Shown here in pieces: positions 16,633 to 24,631 of a DNA stretch of 58,937 nucleotides. The stretch is from Elusimicrobiota bacterium (lineage in GTDB: Bacteria > Elusimicrobiota > Elusimicrobia > UBA1565 > JACRDR01). The stretch's first letter is position 1. Every line of letters starts with the position of its first letter. A program made the translations under genes and the position numbers. Under the pieces are notes generated by a model, which worked only from the letters and a program-made list of their open reading frames with translations, ran no database searches and had not been told where the DNA came from. The DNA lies in NCBI GenBank assembly GCA_026388115.1, contig JAPLKK010000033.1:66589-125525 (forward strand). Reading direction: 5' to 3'.

Positions 16633-17855
16633 AGGAGCTGATCGTGATGAAGTTCGGCGGCACCTCGGTCGCCGACCCGGAGAAGATCCAGCGGGCCGCC
16701 GACCGCGCCATCGCCAAGCGCAAGGCCGGCCATCCGGTCGTCGTCGTCGTCAGCGCGCCGGGAGAGATGACCGACGAGCTGATCGCGCTCGCCCGGCGCG
16801 TGGCGCCCGAGCCCGACTCGCGCGAGCTGGACATGCTGATGGCGACCGGCGAGCAGGTCGGCATCTCGCTTTTCGCCATCGCCTGCCGGGCCCGCGGAGT
16901 GCCGGCCGTGTCGTTGACCGGGCCGCAGGCCGGCATCCTCGCCGACGAGGCGCACACCAAGGCGCGCATCGTCGAGATCAAGCCGCGCAAGGTGCACGAG
17001 GAGCTCGCCCGCGGCAACATCGTCACCGTCGCCGGCTTCCAGGGCCTGAACCCGCACCGCGACATCGCGACGCTCGGGCGCGGCGGCTCCGACCTGACCG
17101 CGGTGGCGCTGGCGGCCGCGCTCAAGGCCGGCCACTGCGAGATCTATACCGACGTCCACGGCGTCTATACCGCCGACCCGCGCGTCGTGCCCGAGGCGCG
17201 GCTGATCGAGCGCATCTCCTACGACGAGATGCTCGAGCTGGCCGGCGCGGGCGCGCAGGTCATGCAGGCGAGGTCGATCGAGGTCGCCAAGAAGTTCGGC
17301 GTGCCGATCCGGGTCGCCCACGCCTTCGACGTGCATTCGAAGGGGACTTGGATCACGGGGGAGGTGTCGTCCATGGAAGAAGCGGTGGTCACCGGAGTCG
17401 CGCTCGACCGCAACCAGGTCAAGGTCACGATCCGCGACGTGCCGGACAAGCCCGGCATGGCGGCCGAGATCTTCGTCGCGATGGGCAAGGCGGACGTGAA
17501 CGTGGACATGATCATCCAGTCCGCGGCGCACGGGTCGGTCAACGACATCTCTTTCACGGTGCACAAAGACGACCACGCCAACGCCGTCAAGGCGCTCGCG
17601 CAGGTCCAGAAGCGCCTCAAGACCGGCCCCATCGAGCACAACGTCAACGTCTCGAAAGTGTCGGTCGTCGGCGTCGGCATGCGCTCGCACTCGGGCGTCG
17701 CGGGCAAGATGTTCAAGAACCTCGCCGACAACCGCGTGAACATCGAGATGATCGCCACCTCGGAGATCAAGATCTCCTGCGTCGTCGACCGCACGGACGG
17801 CGACCGCGCCCTGCGCTGTCTGCACAAGGTCTTCGGCCTCGACAAGAAGCCGTAA
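16629..17855 (+). CDS. lysC: Aspartate kinase
   Basis: Aspartokinase makes aspartyl phosphate, the first step to lysine, threonine and methionine. The 408-residue, single-function form has VMKFGGTSVADPEKI at the start, LGRGGSDLTAVALAAAL and DVHGVYTADPRVV in the kinase domain, and two ACT domains from about residue 265 (VTIRDVPDKPGMAAEIF and VSVVGVGMRSHSGVAGKMF). Allosteric feedback by lysine or threonine is expected from these. The ATG overlaps the thrB stop. Aspartate semialdehyde dehydrogenase (asd), which sits between LysC and Hom in the pathway, is not in the window. It is the last gene of the operon. Confidence 0.97.
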   Translation: MKELIVMKFGGTSVADPEKIQRAADRAIAKRKAGHPVVVVVSAPGEMTDELIALARRVAPEPDSRELDMLMATGEQVGISLFAIACRARGVPAVSLTGPQAGILADEAHTKARIVEIKPRKVHEELARGNIVTVAGFQGLNPHRDIATLGRGGSDLTAVALAAALKAGHCEIYTDVHGVYTADPRVVPEARLIERISYDEMLELAGAGAQVMQARSIEVAKKFGVPIRVAHAFDVHSKGTWITGEVSSMEEAVVTGVALDRNQVKVTIRDVPDKPGMAAEIFVAMGKADVNVDMIIQSAAHGSVNDISFTVHKDDHANAVKALAQVQKRLKTGPIEHNVNVSKVSVVGVGMRSHSGVAGKMFKNLADNRVNIEMIATSEIKISCVVDRTDGDRALRCLHKVFGLDKKP

Positions 17856-17884
17856 CGCGGGAGCGGCGCAGGCCGCGCTGAAGC

Positions 17885-17998
17885 ATGCTGGAGAAGGCCA
17901 TCCGCGAGAACCTCAAGAAGGTGGGATATGGATTCCAAGAAACGTCCAATCGTCCAACAGGCTGTTGGAGAAATGCGCCACTTAGGACGTGCGCCTGA
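17885..17998 (+). pseudogene. Possible interrupted 5' gene remnant
   Basis: An ATG 30 nt after lysC opens a frame of 37 codons (MLEKAIRENLKKVGYGFQE, then unrelated-looking residues). The first 12-15 codons look like a real gene start, and the frame then runs into the DUF1016 nuclease gene in another frame. It may be the head of a gene cut when the nuclease cassette was inserted. The evidence is weak. Confidence 0.25.
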
Positions 17999-19094
17999 TT
18001 TCGACTCCCTGGTAAGCGCCATCGTTCGGGTCCATGAGGGCCTCCAGTCTCAGGCGGCCAAGGCCGTGAATGTGTGTTTGACGTTGCGCAACTGGCTGAT
18101 CGGTTGCCATTTGCGCGAATACGAACAGAAGGGCAACGACCGTGCCGCCTACGGTGACCACCTGTTCGAGAAACTGGCCGAAAGATTGCAGGCGCATCGA
18201 ATCCCTCGCCTCGACGAGCGCGAGCTGCGCCGTTACAGACAGTTCTATCTCGCTTACCCCATGATTCGGGAGGCACTGCCTCCCAAATTGGCTCGCCGGC
18301 TTCCAGCGACAGCCCTGCGTCAGATTCGGGAGTCAGTGACTCCCGAATCCAAGCTGGCTGGGCGTACGCTCGTCGATGGCCTATCTTTTACGCACTTCGC
18401 CGAGCTGCTCCAGATTGACGACCCGCTAAAGCGCGCGTTCTATGAGGTCGAGTGCTTAAGGGGTAATTGGTCCGTCCGTGAACTGAAACGGCAGGTCGCG
18501 AGCCTCTACTACGAGCGCGCGGGCCTGTCGACGAACAAGAAGAAGCTCTCGGACTTGACCCAAGCCAAAGCTCAGCCTCAGTCCGCCAAGGAAATCATCC
18601 ACGAGCCTTATGTCTTCGAATTCCTGGGCCTGAAGCCCAAAGAGGCCGCAAGCGAATCCGATGTTGAGGACGCTCTTCTCGACAAGCTGCAAGATTTCCT
18701 CCTGGAGCTCGGCCATGGCTTCTGCTTCGAGGCGCGGCAGAAGCGGATCCTTATCGGCGGCGAGCATTTCTTCCTGGACCTCGTGTTCTACCACCGGATA
18801 TTGAAGTGCCATGTGCTCATCGAGCTCAAGGCGGACGACTTCAAACACGAGCACCTGGGCCAGCTTAACACCTACGTCAACTGGTATCGCAAGCACGAGG
18901 CGGCCGCAGGCGACAACCCGCCGATCGGCATCCTGCTTTGCACCAAGAAGAATCGCGCCCTGGTCGAATACGCCCTAGCGGGGATGGACAACCGTCTATT
19001 CGTATCTAAGTATCAGCTTGAGCTGCCGAAGAAGGAGGAGATAAGGCGGTTTATCGAGGATCAAATGATGGATAGAGCTCCCGTGAAGGAGTGA
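17928..19094 (+). CDS. YhcG/DUF1016-family PDDEXK nuclease
   Basis: The 388-residue protein has the two-part layout of this family. The N-terminal helical DUF1016 domain (about 25-180) contains LTLRNWLIGCHLREYEQ and YGDHLFEKLAERL. The C-terminal PDDEXK nuclease domain has DLVFYHRILKCHVLIELKADDF, giving the D...ExK catalytic pattern near residues 285-302, then GQLNTYVNWY. Members are scattered by horizontal transfer and often sit in defence or mobile regions; a biological role is not established for most. Base composition is visibly less GC-rich than the flanking operons. Two related palindromes lie inside the coding sequence. The start at 17928 follows GGTGGGAT. The next gene starts 13 nt after its stop. 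Confidence 0.9.
   Translation: MDSKKRPIVQQAVGEMRHLGRAPDFDSLVSAIVRVHEGLQSQAAKAVNVCLTLRNWLIGCHLREYEQKGNDRAAYGDHLFEKLAERLQAHRIPRLDERELRRYRQFYLAYPMIREALPPKLARRLPATALRQIRESVTPESKLAGRTLVDGLSFTHFAELLQIDDPLKRAFYEVECLRGNWSVRELKRQVASLYYERAGLSTNKKKLSDLTQAKAQPQSAKEIIHEPYVFEFLGLKPKEAASESDVEDALLDKLQDFLLELGHGFCFEARQKRILIGGEHFFLDLVFYHRILKCHVLIELKADDFKHEHLGQLNTYVNWYRKHEAAAGDNPPIGILLCTKKNRALVEYALAGMDNRLFVSKYQLELPKKEEIRRFIEDQMMDRAPVKE
18264..18349. repeat. Two related palindromes inside the nuclease gene
   Basis: 18323-18349 is a perfect 27-nt palindrome with 13-bp arms around one G. 18264-18288 is a 25-nt version with 12-bp arms and one mismatch. Both follow ATTCGGGAG(G/T)CA-N-TG(C/A)CTCCC(A/G)AAT. Both are read in the same frame, giving IREALPPKLA and IRESVTPESKLA, so the palindromes are translated. 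Confidence 0.8.
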
Positions 19095-19107
19095 ACTGGG
19101 AGCACGA

Positions 19108-20139
19108 ATGGCAAATATCCCCGAAGTCCCGCTGGAAACATGGAAGCGCCTTTACTCCGAAGCCGAGCGCTTCTCACGGTCCAAGCCGTGGCAGCGTCTG
19201 GATGAATCGCTCTTTTTCGGCGTCCAGGACCCTGCGATGGGTCAGATGGGCTACGCCTGCATCCTCGGCTCCCTCGGCGATTTCCTGGCCCTGTGCGTCT
19301 ATCGCGGCGCGGAAGCATTCCAGGTCTACCAAGACTTGCTGCGAGAAGAACCCTCTCCCGATGATGACTCCGGATTCAAGCAAGACTGCCTCATGGCGCA
19401 GTTCACCGACACCGAGTTCGTGGAAAAAGCCGACCGCAAAGTCATCCGCGCTTTAGGCCTGCAATTCAAGGGGCCCAAGGCGTGGCCCTTGTTCCGCAGC
19501 TACCGGCCGGGGCACCTTCCCTGGCATCTGGACGAGCCTGAGGCGGTATTCTTGACCCTTGCTCTGCACTGCGCCTGCGATTGGGTCGAGAAGCTCTCTA
19601 CCGGAATCCTGGCGCCTAAAGAGCATCCTGGGCAGGTATTCTCTTACGTGCCAAGGAGCGAAGAGTCAGCGGGAGAGAAGGCCTTCCAAGAAACCTGGAC
19701 GCCGCAACCCGCCAGTGTCGCGCGCCAAGCACCGGTGCTGGATACGACGCGGCTGGCCAAGCTCCAATCGCAGCCGTTGCGCAAGGGCGGAGTCTGGGAA
19801 GCGGAGATCGTCTTTCTCCCGGCCACGATCATGGACCGAGACCGTCCCTATCATGTCCGTCTGACCATGTTGGTGGACCGAGATTCCGGCTTCGTCCTGC
19901 CGGGCAAGGTTGTGCCGCCGGAAGTGCCGGCGCATCAGGTGCTGGCGGACGCATTGGCCGAAGCCGCCGAAGAGACCCACACCCTGCCCGGCGAGATAGT
20001 GGTTCGCGACAAGTCTACCTTGCCGGCCCTGGAAGCGATAGGAAAGGTGCTCGGAATTCGCATCGGCGTCGGCCGCCTTCGCGCGCTCCCCCAGGCCAAG
20101 AAGGCGCTGTTGCAGAGATTCTCGGAGCGGCGGCTATGA
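19108..20139 (+). CDS. Uncharacterised protein paired with the YhcG nuclease
   Basis: The family is not recognised with confidence; the sequence resembles plain cytoplasmic domain-of-unknown-function proteins. The product has 343 residues, no signal peptide and no transmembrane segment. The N-terminal part (to about 160) contains RLDESLFFGVQDPAMGQMGYACILGSLGDFLALCVYRG, an alpha/beta segment rich in aromatic residues. The C-terminal part (about 215-343) contains EIVFLPATIMDRDRPYHVRLTMLVDRDSGFVL, VPAHQVLADALAEAAEE and PGEIVVRDKSTLPALEAIGKVLGI. GGGAG lies 6-10 nt before the ATG. Spacing of 13 nt from the nuclease gene and a similar lower GC suggest the two arrived together. No catalytic motif is visible. 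Confidence 0.75.
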   Translation: MANIPEVPLETWKRLYSEAERFSRSKPWQRLDESLFFGVQDPAMGQMGYACILGSLGDFLALCVYRGAEAFQVYQDLLREEPSPDDDSGFKQDCLMAQFTDTEFVEKADRKVIRALGLQFKGPKAWPLFRSYRPGHLPWHLDEPEAVFLTLALHCACDWVEKLSTGILAPKEHPGQVFSYVPRSEESAGEKAFQETWTPQPASVARQAPVLDTTRLAKLQSQPLRKGGVWEAEIVFLPATIMDRDRPYHVRLTMLVDRDSGFVLPGKVVPPEVPAHQVLADALAEAAEETHTLPGEIVVRDKSTLPALEAIGKVLGIRIGVGRLRALPQAKKALLQRFSERRL

Positions 20140-20205
20140 GCCGCCGAGCTCGCCTGCAAGGACTGGGTGAGTTGAAAGGTGTAGAATAGCGTGAGGAATT
20201 TTTTA

Positions 20206-21033
20206 ATGCTGAAAGACAAACGGATCGCGGTACTGGGCGCCGGGCACTTGGGCGGCGCGCTCATCGGCGGATTGTTCCGCAGCAAGCTCGTGACCAGCCC
20301 GAAGAACATCATCGCCACGCGCCGCAACGCCGAGGCGCTCGAGGAGCTGCGCCGCAAGTGGGACGTGCGCACCACGACGGACAACCGGCGCGCGGTCAAG
20401 GGCGCCGACATCGTCATCCTGGCGGTCAAGCCGCAGACGGCCGCGGCGGTTCTCGACGAGATCGCGCCCGTCTCGAACAAGCGGCAGCTCTTCATCAGCG
20501 TCATGGCCGGCATCACGACCTCCTTCATCAACGAGCGGCTCAAGCGCCTCTGCCCGGTGGTGCGCGCCATGCCCAACACGCCCGTCTTCGTCGACGCGGG
20601 CGCGACCGCGATCGCGGCCAGCGCCCACGCGAGCGAAGCCGACCTAAAGACGGCGGAGGCGATCTTCAAGGCGGTGGGCAAGGTCGAGATCCTGCCGGAG
20701 AACCTTCTGGACGCGGTCACGGGCCTGTCGGGCTCTGGCCCCGTCTATATTTTCATGGTCATCGAGGCGCTGACGGACGGCGGAGTCAAGATGGGCATTC
20801 CGCGCGCGGTGGCCATGCGCTTGGCGGCGCAGACCGTCTACGGCTCGGCCAAGCTGGTGATGGAGACGGGCAAGCACCCCGCGATCCTGAAAGACGAGGT
20901 CACCACGCCCGGCGGCACCGCGATCGCGGCCGTGCACGAGCTGGAGTCCAAGGGGCTGCGCACCGTGCTCATCGACGCGGTCGTCACCGCGACCAAGCGC
21001 TCGCAGGAGCTGAGCGAGCTCTTCGGGAAATAG
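20206..21033 (+). CDS. proC: Pyrroline-5-carboxylate reductase
   Basis: ProC reduces pyrroline-5-carboxylate to proline with NAD(P)H. From ATG 20206 the product has 275 residues. The Rossmann motif is VLGAGHLGGALIGGLF. MPNTPVFVDAGATAI and the C-terminal active region LDAVTGLSGSGPVYIFMVIEALTDGGVKMG and TPGGTAIAAVHELE are diagnostic. A GTG at 20191 is also in frame, but the TAGAAT box at 20182-20187 would start transcription around 20194, and GAGG at 20193-20196 suits the ATG, so 20206 is preferred. It is a single gene, followed by the rnd promoter. Confidence 0.95.
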   Translation: MLKDKRIAVLGAGHLGGALIGGLFRSKLVTSPKNIIATRRNAEALEELRRKWDVRTTTDNRRAVKGADIVILAVKPQTAAAVLDEIAPVSNKRQLFISVMAGITTSFINERLKRLCPVVRAMPNTPVFVDAGATAIAASAHASEADLKTAEAIFKAVGKVEILPENLLDAVTGLSGSGPVYIFMVIEALTDGGVKMGIPRAVAMRLAAQTVYGSAKLVMETGKHPAILKDEVTTPGGTAIAAVHELESKGLRTVLIDAVVTATKRSQELSELFGK

Positions 21034-21041
21034 CGTCGCCG

Positions 21042-21070
21042 TTGACAAACGACGCGGGTCGCGCAATAAT
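21042..21070 (+). promoter_or_regulatory. Sigma-70-type promoter of the RNase D gene
   Basis: TTGACA (21042-21047), 17-nt spacer, AATAAT (21065-21070): 11 of 12 consensus positions. It lies 8 nt after the proC stop and leaves a leader of about 50-75 nt before the RNase D start. Confidence 0.75.
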
Positions 21071-21129
21071 AGGCGCGGGCCGCATCCCCGCCGAGATGTC
21101 CCCGCAGCGACAACGCGCTTTGTTTCTGA

Positions 21130-22374
21130 TTGCCTGAAAAACGACTCGCCGTGAAAGAGCATCCGGTCGCCGTCATCGAGAACCTGAGCGATCTCGAGGC
21201 GCTCGCCGCGCATTTGGAAGGGATAGACCGCGTGGCGGTGGACATCGAGTCGGACAGCTTCTATTCCTACCACGAGAAGGTCTGCCTGCTGCAGATCTCA
21301 TCGGCCTCCGACGATTTCGTGGTCGATCCGCTGTCCGTGCTCGACCTGTCGCCCTTGGGCGCGCTCTTCCGCGACCCCAGGACCGAGAAGGTGTTCCATG
21401 CCGGTGAATTCGACGTCTTGTGCCTCAAGCGCGATTACGGCTTCGAGGTCAACACCGTCTTCGACACGATGATCGCCGCGCGCATCCTCGGCTCCAAGGA
21501 GCTGGGGCTCGCCGCCCTCATCCAGCGCTATTTCGACGTGACGCTCTCCAAGAAGCTGCAGCGCTCCGATTGGGGCCGGCGGCCGCTGTCCGACGCGCAG
21601 ATCGAGTACTCGCGCATGGACACGCATTTCCTGCTGGCGCTGAGCGACCTCCTCCGCGAGGAGCTGGCCGGGAAAGGCCTCGCCCACGACGCCCAGGACG
21701 AGTTCGCGCGCCTGATGCGCGTCCAGCCGAACGAGAAGCTCTTCGACCCCAACTCCTTCTGGCGCCTGCCGGGCGCGCGCCAGCTCTCCGGCCAGGGGCG
21801 CGCGGTGCTCAAGGAGCTGTATTTCTTCCGAGAGAAGACCGCGGCCGAGCTGGACCGCGCCGCGTTCCGCGTGCTGCCGGAGCTGCTCTTGGTGCGCCTG
21901 GCCGCGGAGCTTCCCCGCGACCTGGAGGCTCTGCAGGCCGTCAAGGGCCTGACCCCGTATCTGTTCAACCGCTTCGGGCGGGAACTGCTCTCGGCCGTCG
22001 AGACGGGGCTGGGCAAGGAGCCCATCGAGCGCGAGCCGGAGCGGCCGCCGAGCCGGCGCTGGGACACCGTGACGATGCACCGCTACGAGGCCCTGCGCCA
22101 GTGGCGCAAGCAGAAGGCGGAGGAGCGCGGGGTGGATACGGTGGTGATCCTCGCGACCGACGATCTGCGCGAGATCGCCCAGGCGCCGATGCGCTCTCCG
22201 GACCCGGAGACATGGCTGGCCACGCTCACCTCGCGAAAACGCGAGCTTTACGGAACGGATCTGATGGCCCTGCTCTCGCTGCCCGGCCCCGTTCCCACCG
22301 GCGCCCCCCGGCGCCGCCGCCGGCGGCGGCGCTCCGGCTCAGGCGCGGACAACGGTTCGGCCCCTTCAGCCTAA
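21130..22374 (+). CDS. rnd: Ribonuclease D (DEDDy 3'-5' exonuclease with HRDC domain)
   Basis: RNase D trims the 3' ends of tRNA precursors and other small RNAs. The protein has up to 414 residues. DEDD motifs are VAVDIESDSFYSYHEKVCLLQIS (motif I, DxE), VFHAGEFDVLCLKRDYG (motif II) and IEYSRMDTHFLLAL (motif III, YxxxD). One HRDC domain lies around 210-280, and a second helical region around 310-350. The C-terminal tail is very basic (RRRRRRRR, about residues 397-404), probably for RNA binding. The start is uncertain: TTG at 21130 or GTG at 21151; neither has a clear ribosome site. Confidence 0.93.
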   Translation: MPEKRLAVKEHPVAVIENLSDLEALAAHLEGIDRVAVDIESDSFYSYHEKVCLLQISSASDDFVVDPLSVLDLSPLGALFRDPRTEKVFHAGEFDVLCLKRDYGFEVNTVFDTMIAARILGSKELGLAALIQRYFDVTLSKKLQRSDWGRRPLSDAQIEYSRMDTHFLLALSDLLREELAGKGLAHDAQDEFARLMRVQPNEKLFDPNSFWRLPGARQLSGQGRAVLKELYFFREKTAAELDRAAFRVLPELLLVRLAAELPRDLEALQAVKGLTPYLFNRFGRELLSAVETGLGKEPIEREPERPPSRRWDTVTMHRYEALRQWRKQKAEERGVDTVVILATDDLREIAQAPMRSPDPETWLATLTSRKRELYGTDLMALLSLPGPVPTGAPRRRRRRRRSGSGADNGSAPSA

Positions 22375-22405
22375 GAGCCCGCGCCGAGCGAGCCGGGTCG
22401 AACGG

Positions 22406-23920
22406 CTATTTCCCCGGCCAAGGCTCCTCGAAGCTCTCGACGGTGAAGACCGAGAGCTGAGACTTCGGATCTGAGGCGCAATCGCGGGGCAGGCCCGCCT
22501 TCTGGCTGCACAGCTCCGCCAGGAAGGCCCCCTTCTCCGGGATCATCTCCCACACCTGCGGCAGGAAGATGCCGAAGTGCCCGTCTTTGGCGACGGTGAC
22601 GCCGTGCTCGTTGGGCCGGATATCGTCCGCGCTCTTGACGGGACGCGTCGGAGACAGGATCGAGATCTCGGCGCGCACCCTGTCGAGTTCCCCGGCCTCG
22701 AGCGGCGCGAAGCGGTGGTCCTCGAAAGCGGCCGCCTGGGCGAACCGGCGCACCGCCTCCAAGAGCGTCCCCTGCGGCGTCGTGGACCCGATGCAGCCGC
22801 GCAAGGACTTCTCGCCTCGCGGACCGGGCGTCTGCAGGGTGACGAAGACCGCGGCCGGCAGGTTGAACGCCGGCCTGGCCGAGAGCTCGGCGGGCGCGGC
22901 CGGCTTGCCCTGGAGGCCCAGCCGGATGCTCGAGCGCACCTCTCCCAAGAGGTCCTTCTTGTCCGCGGCGCTCAGCCCGTAGGCCGTGCGCGGCTTGGCC
23001 TTGGCGTCCTTCACGAAAACGACGGCGGCGTAGCCGACGACCCGGCCGTAGTTGTGCTCCGCCAACGCATCGCCGGAATTATAGCGGGCCAGCACCTGCG
23101 CCCGCGTCGCGCCGAGGGTGCGAGCGGCAGCCATCACCACCGCGACGGCGCCCTCGCCGCAGTAGGTGCATTCCAGATTCGGCAAGCCGCGGCTCATCCA
23201 CAGCCGGCTCGTCTGCCAGAAGAGGCCCGTATCGAGGCTCTCGAGAGCGTGCAGCGTCGTCGAGTCGACGCGGTCGTCGACCTCGCCCGCCGGATAGTGC
23301 GAAAGGTCCGAAGAGGCCGCGAGCAGCACGCGACGGCCCTTGACCGCCGCGGCGACGGCGGCGCCGATCGCTTGCTCGGTCGCGAGGTCCTCGGTGTTCA
23401 TCACCAGCGCCACCACCTTCGCCTTGGGCAGGCGCCTTTGCACGAAATTCACGTTGACCTCGATGGAATGCTCGCGCTGGTGGGCTTCGGGCATCGCGTG
23501 GATGAGAGGCGAGGCCTTGAGCAGCGCCTGCCCGAGCTCCGCGTCGTACTCCACGCGGCCCAGAGGCGTCGCGTAGGCGCCGGGGTACAGCGCCGCGCCC
23601 TCCACCCGGGCGTAATGGGCGGTGCCGAGGAGCAGGACGGTGTCCACCTGCGCGGGATCGACCGCCTTGAAGGCGGTGGCCGCGGCCAGCCCGGAGAACT
23701 CGATGCCCGCGTGCGGCGTCAGGATGGCCAGGACTTTGCCCTCGATGGGCGGGACCTTCGCGCGGGAGAAGAACCCGTCCACCTGCGCCTTCAGCACCGC
23801 CGGGTCGGCGGGATAGAACCCGCCCGCGACCGCCGGCGGCCGCTCGAGCGCCTCAGGCGCGGAGGCCGGCGCCGGCGCGGCGAGCCAAAGCAGCGCCGCG
23901 AGCAAAGCAATGGGCCTCAT
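22406..23920 (-). CDS. Exported Memo-AMMECR1 fusion protein (AmmeMemoRadiSam B + A)
   Basis: The 504-residue protein joins two domains that are usually separate in the AmmeMemoRadiSam set. A signal peptide (MRPIALLAALLWLAAPAPASA) is followed by a Memo-like domain (about 28-310) with AGGFYPADP, ILTPHAGIEFSG, HQREHSIEVNVNFVQ and LLAASSDLSHYP, which includes the His residues typical of this non-haem-iron/dioxygenase-like fold. The AMMECR1 domain (about 330-504) has GCIGSTTPQGTLLEAVRRFAQAAAFEDHRFAPL. The start at 23920 overlaps the upstream gene's stop; the open frame beyond it is a shadow of that gene. The radical SAM member is not in this window. The biochemical role of the family is unsettled; export to the periplasm is predicted from the leader. 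Confidence 0.88.
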   Translation of the reverse strand: MRPIALLAALLWLAAPAPASAPEALERPPAVAGGFYPADPAVLKAQVDGFFSRAKVPPIEGKVLAILTPHAGIEFSGLAAATAFKAVDPAQVDTVLLLGTAHYARVEGAALYPGAYATPLGRVEYDAELGQALLKASPLIHAMPEAHQREHSIEVNVNFVQRRLPKAKVVALVMNTEDLATEQAIGAAVAAAVKGRRVLLAASSDLSHYPAGEVDDRVDSTTLHALESLDTGLFWQTSRLWMSRGLPNLECTYCGEGAVAVVMAAARTLGATRAQVLARYNSGDALAEHNYGRVVGYAAVVFVKDAKAKPRTAYGLSAADKKDLLGEVRSSIRLGLQGKPAAPAELSARPAFNLPAAVFVTLQTPGPRGEKSLRGCIGSTTPQGTLLEAVRRFAQAAAFEDHRFAPLEAGELDRVRAEISILSPTRPVKSADDIRPNEHGVTVAKDGHFGIFLPQVWEMIPEKGAFLAELCSQKAGLPRDCASDPKSQLSVFTVESFEEPWPGK

Positions 23921-24345
23921 GGATTCCCCCCTCGAACGACGTCCGCCAGAAAACGGAACACGTAGACCAGCACCACCACCGCCAGCGCCGTCCCGCCGAC
24001 CCAGACCAGGAGGGTCTCCAGCGACCAGGGCGAGCGCAGGCCCAGCTTTTCGGCCTGGCTCACCGGCTCGACGTCCGTCGCGGCGAAGCTCCGCCCGGCC
24101 ACCCACGAGCCCATCTCCGGCACCACCTCCGACTCCTCCGGCAATTCGACCGCCGCGTCGCTGCGCAGGCAGGCGTACGCCTCCCGCGCGTCCATGAAGC
24201 GGCGCTCGTAGAAGGCCTTCTTCCTGTCGTCTTGGAAGCGGTCGGGGTGGTACTCGAGGGCCTTTTGGCGGTAGGCCCGCTTGACGTCGTCGGCCGTCGC
24301 CCCGGCCGACAAGCCGAGGACGCGGTAGGCCTCTTGGGTGTTCAA
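23917..24345 (-). CDS. J-domain protein with C-terminal membrane anchor
   Basis: The protein has 142 residues. The J domain occupies residues 2-65 (EAYRVLGLSAGATADDVKRAYRQKALEYHPDRFQDD), with the HPD tripeptide that activates Hsp70 ATPase. A linker is followed by one transmembrane helix (ETLLVWVGGTALAVVVLVYVFRFLA). It is thus a small membrane-tethered DnaK co-chaperone or its relative, with the J domain in the cytoplasm. The start is TTG at 24345; a TATCCT box lies 7 nt before it on the same strand, a leaderless layout. Its stop overlaps the ATG of the Memo-AMMECR1 gene, so the two are coupled. Confidence 0.85.
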   Translation of the reverse strand: MNTQEAYRVLGLSAGATADDVKRAYRQKALEYHPDRFQDDRKKAFYERRFMDAREAYACLRSDAAVELPEESEVVPEMGSWVAGRSFAATDVEPVSQAEKLGLRSPWSLETLLVWVGGTALAVVVLVYVFRFLADVVRGGNP

Positions 24346-24400
24346 CGCGCCAAGGATAGCAAAAACGTCCGGCGGGGGCGGGCGGGAGCCGAAGACGCGT

Positions 24401-24631
24401 CTATTCCCTTTCGAGCTCGATCGCGACGACGGCGGGCTGCGCGGTCCTCATCACGATGGACAGACCCCAGGCCATGCAAACGAGGCCTATCAGTCCGAGC
24501 ACCAGACAGAGGCACTGATTTTCCGGGATGGCGAGGCTGACGTTCGACAGCGAGGTCATGCTGTCCATGTAGTTCGCCATACGACTTGAGTGTACTGGCG
24601 AGGGCGTTTCAGATTCATTGCCGTCGGTCAC
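24401..24631 (-). CDS. Small membrane protein
   Basis: The family is not recognised. The product has 76 residues from the ATG at 24631, which overlaps the stop of the thioredoxin-like gene, or 59 residues from the ATG at 24580. One hydrophobic helix, CLCLVLGLIGLVCMAWGLSIVM, lies near the C-terminus and is followed by a short tail ending in ELERE. The 4-nt overlap with the upstream gene supports a real gene translated by coupling. Confidence 0.55.
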   Translation of the reverse strand: MTDGNESETPSPVHSSRMANYMDSMTSLSNVSLAIPENQCLCLVLGLIGLVCMAWGLSIVMRTAQPAVVAIELERE

